Part shown: one piece after another, positions 62,747 through 64,000 of the stretch | Layout of the letters: every line of letters begins with the position of its first letter | How positions within the stretch are numbered: the first letter of the stretch is position 1 | Assembly (NCBI GenBank): GCA_963737365.1 | Contig: CAVTSD010000010.1 | Span: forward strand, 1-64,000 | From: Roseiarcus sp963737365 | Lineage (GTDB): Bacteria > Pseudomonadota > Alphaproteobacteria > Rhizobiales > Beijerinckiaceae | Length of the DNA: 64,000 bases | Direction: 5' to 3' | Program-made: the position numbers and the translations under genes | Notes under the pieces: model-generated | Told to the model about the DNA's origin: nothing | Database searches by the model: none | The model's input: the letters and a program-made list of their open reading frames with translations, nothing else

Positions 62747-64000
62747 TTATTTGCGATTGGCGACCAACCCTGCGGCATAGGTGTTCAGCTCGTCGAGCGA
62801 GCCCTTGATGTCGGAGCGCGTGCCGGTGATGAGCTCCTCAAGCTCGATGCCCCAATGGTCACCGAGATTCGGCCATTCGGGATCCTGCCAGAAGTTGACC
62901 GCCGTCACCTTCGCCGTTGCGGCGAGCGCCTGCCCGAGATCGGCACCGAACTTCTGGTTGAACTCGTCGCTGCTCATGATGCTCGTGCGGTTGAGTTCGC
63001 CGAACTCGCCGTCGTCGAGGCGACGCTTCTCGTTCTCCTTCGACGTCGCCCAGGCGACGAACAGGCCGGCGCATTTCTTCGCGGCGTCGTCCTTGTTACC
63101 CTTCGTCGCAATGGCGAGGCCATGGCCGTATCCGCCGCCGGTCAGCGGCGATGGCGGCGGCGCGAAGCCGACCTTGCCGACCACTTTCGACACTCTCGGA
63201 TCGATCGCCTCGCCCGCGAGCGGCGTCGATTCGACCAGCAGCGCCACCTGGCCCGCGAGGAACGCGCCGGTCGCTTCGTCCCAACTACCAGTCTTGGTGC
63301 CGGGCGCCGAATATTTGAACAGATCGAGATAGGTCTCGGTCGCCTTCACCGCCGGCTCACTGTCGAAGACTGGGGTATTGCCCTCGAACCACTTGCCGCC
63401 GAAGCCGCGAAAATAAGGCATCCATCTCCAGACGTTGGCGCCAGAGCCGCGCTGGCCGCGGAGCGCGATGCCATAAATGCCGTGATCCGGATCGTGCAGC
63501 TTCTTCACGTCGGCGATCATCTCGTCGAGCGTCGTCGGCGGCTTGATGGCCGCCTTGTCGAAAAGGTCCTTGCGATAGACCATAAGGTCGCCGCCGCCGG
63601 TCAACGGAGCGAAATAGACTTTGTCATTGAACGTCGCGACCTTCTGCCGACCGGGGTCAAAATCGGCGAAGTCGTAGTCCTTGGGATAGTAGTCGAGCAG
63701 CGGCACAACCCAATTCGACTTCGCGAACAGTGCGACATTGGCTTCGTCGATGTAATAGACGTTGTATTTGCCCACGGTAGAGGCGTCGGCTCGGGACTTG
63801 GCGCGGCGATCGTTCTCATTGAGATAGTCGATGTTGAACGAAGCGCCTGATAGGCCCTTGAACTCGTCCTTGTATTTCTCAAGCAGCGTCAGGCCGTCGC
63901 GCGGCTGGGCCAGCACGCGCACATCTTGCGTGCACACGGCTTCCGCGCTGGCGGTTTGCGCAAGACCGGCGGCCAGGATCAGCGCGCCGCCGGCAGCGGC
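62747..64000 (-). CDS. polyol/sugar ABC transporter binding protein (SBP family 1), partial at right edge
   Basis: The frame is open to the right edge. The visible N-terminal end is a signal peptide, GGALILAAGLAQTASAEAVC, so only a few codons are missing. The mature part includes NVYYIDEANVALFAKSNWVV, TFNDKVYFAPLTGGGDLMVY (typical hinge region), LFDKAAIKPPTTLDEMIADV and GGGYGHGLAIATKGNKDDAA. The gene order binding protein, two permeases, dehydrogenase, ATPase is that of sorbitol/mannitol (smoEFGK-type) systems. Confidence 0.92.
   Translation of the reverse strand, partial: AAAGGALILAAGLAQTASAEAVCTQDVRVLAQPRDGLTLLEKYKDEFKGLSGASFNIDYLNENDRRAKSRADASTVGKYNVYYIDEANVALFAKSNWVVPLLDYYPKDYDFADFDPGRQKVATFNDKVYFAPLTGGGDLMVYRKDLFDKAAIKPPTTLDEMIADVKKLHDPDHGIYGIALRGQRGSGANVWRWMPYFRGFGGKWFEGNTPVFDSEPAVKATETYLDLFKYSAPGTKTGSWDEATGAFLAGQVALLVESTPLAGEAIDPRVSKVVGKVGFAPPPSPLTGGGYGHGLAIATKGNKDDAAKKCAGLFVAWATSKENEKRRLDDGEFGELNRTSIMSSDEFNQKFGADLGQALAATAKVTAVNFWQDPEWPNLGDHWGIELEELITGTRSDIKGSLDELNTYAAGLVANRK

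Noticed and set aside
1..64000. CRISPR arrays, tRNA or rRNA genes, replication origin
   Set aside because: No regularly spaced repeats, tRNA-like folds, rRNA sequence or replication genes were recognised on reading; a covariance-model scan was not possible.

Overview
The window looks like an accessory region (plasmid or genomic island) of an alphaproteobacterium, most likely Hyphomicrobiales. The reasons are high-GC coding sequence, a dense set of solute ABC transporters for sugars, polyols, peptides and polar amino acids, and many insertion-sequence relics (IS21, IS66, ISKra4, Tn3, IS5, IS6, IS3 families). No rRNA, tRNA, CRISPR array or replication gene was seen.

Layout. 1-2.1 kb: IS21 istA running off the edge, an IS66 relic and a nonsense-interrupted DUF2786-like gene. 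2.15-19.8 kb: a catabolic locus. On the minus strand it has a peptide-type ABC transporter (binding protein, two permeases, double ATPase), an FGGY kinase and an M81/MlrC-like peptidase, then a DeoR repressor. On the plus strand it has a GlpA-like FAD dehydrogenase with a BFD iron-sulfur domain, a second FAD oxidoreductase, a GlpK-like kinase, a GMC oxidoreductase and a dimethylformamidase-like protein. Three near-identical palindromes in the two promoter regions suggest that DeoR controls both arms. 19.8-23.9 kb: an ISKra4 relic cut by a decayed Tn3-family element. 23.9-30.1 kb: a ribose-type sugar ABC operon with broken PfkB kinase, isomerase, binding-protein and LysR genes. 30.1-33 kb: a COG4091 oxidoreductase split by a 1,503-bp IS5-like element (copy A). 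33.3-39.9 kb: a broken ISKra4 transposase, then an enolase-superfamily enzyme with a polar amino-acid ABC transporter whose binding-protein gene is separated by another IS. 40.4-43.3 kb: an SDR relic, rhodanese, selO and a broken metallo-beta-lactamase-fold gene. 43.3-45.2 kb: an IS6 relic containing IS copy B. 45.4-54.2 kb: a visibly more AT-rich sugar catabolic island with an frcBCA-type transporter, HpaI-type aldolase, Gfo/Idh dehydrogenase, two TIM-barrel isomerases and a LacI regulator with three candidate operators. 54.2-58.8 kb: nested IS3/IS66/IS6 elements. 58.8-64 kb: a polyol ABC transporter with a sorbitol/xylitol-type dehydrogenase; the binding-protein gene runs off the right edge.

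Genes work in transporter-plus-enzyme modules, each importing a solute and feeding it to a kinase, dehydrogenase, isomerase or aldolase. Many reading frames carry a single-base indel or one nonsense codon. This means either a decaying accessory replicon or residual assembly indels, and sequence alone cannot separate the two.
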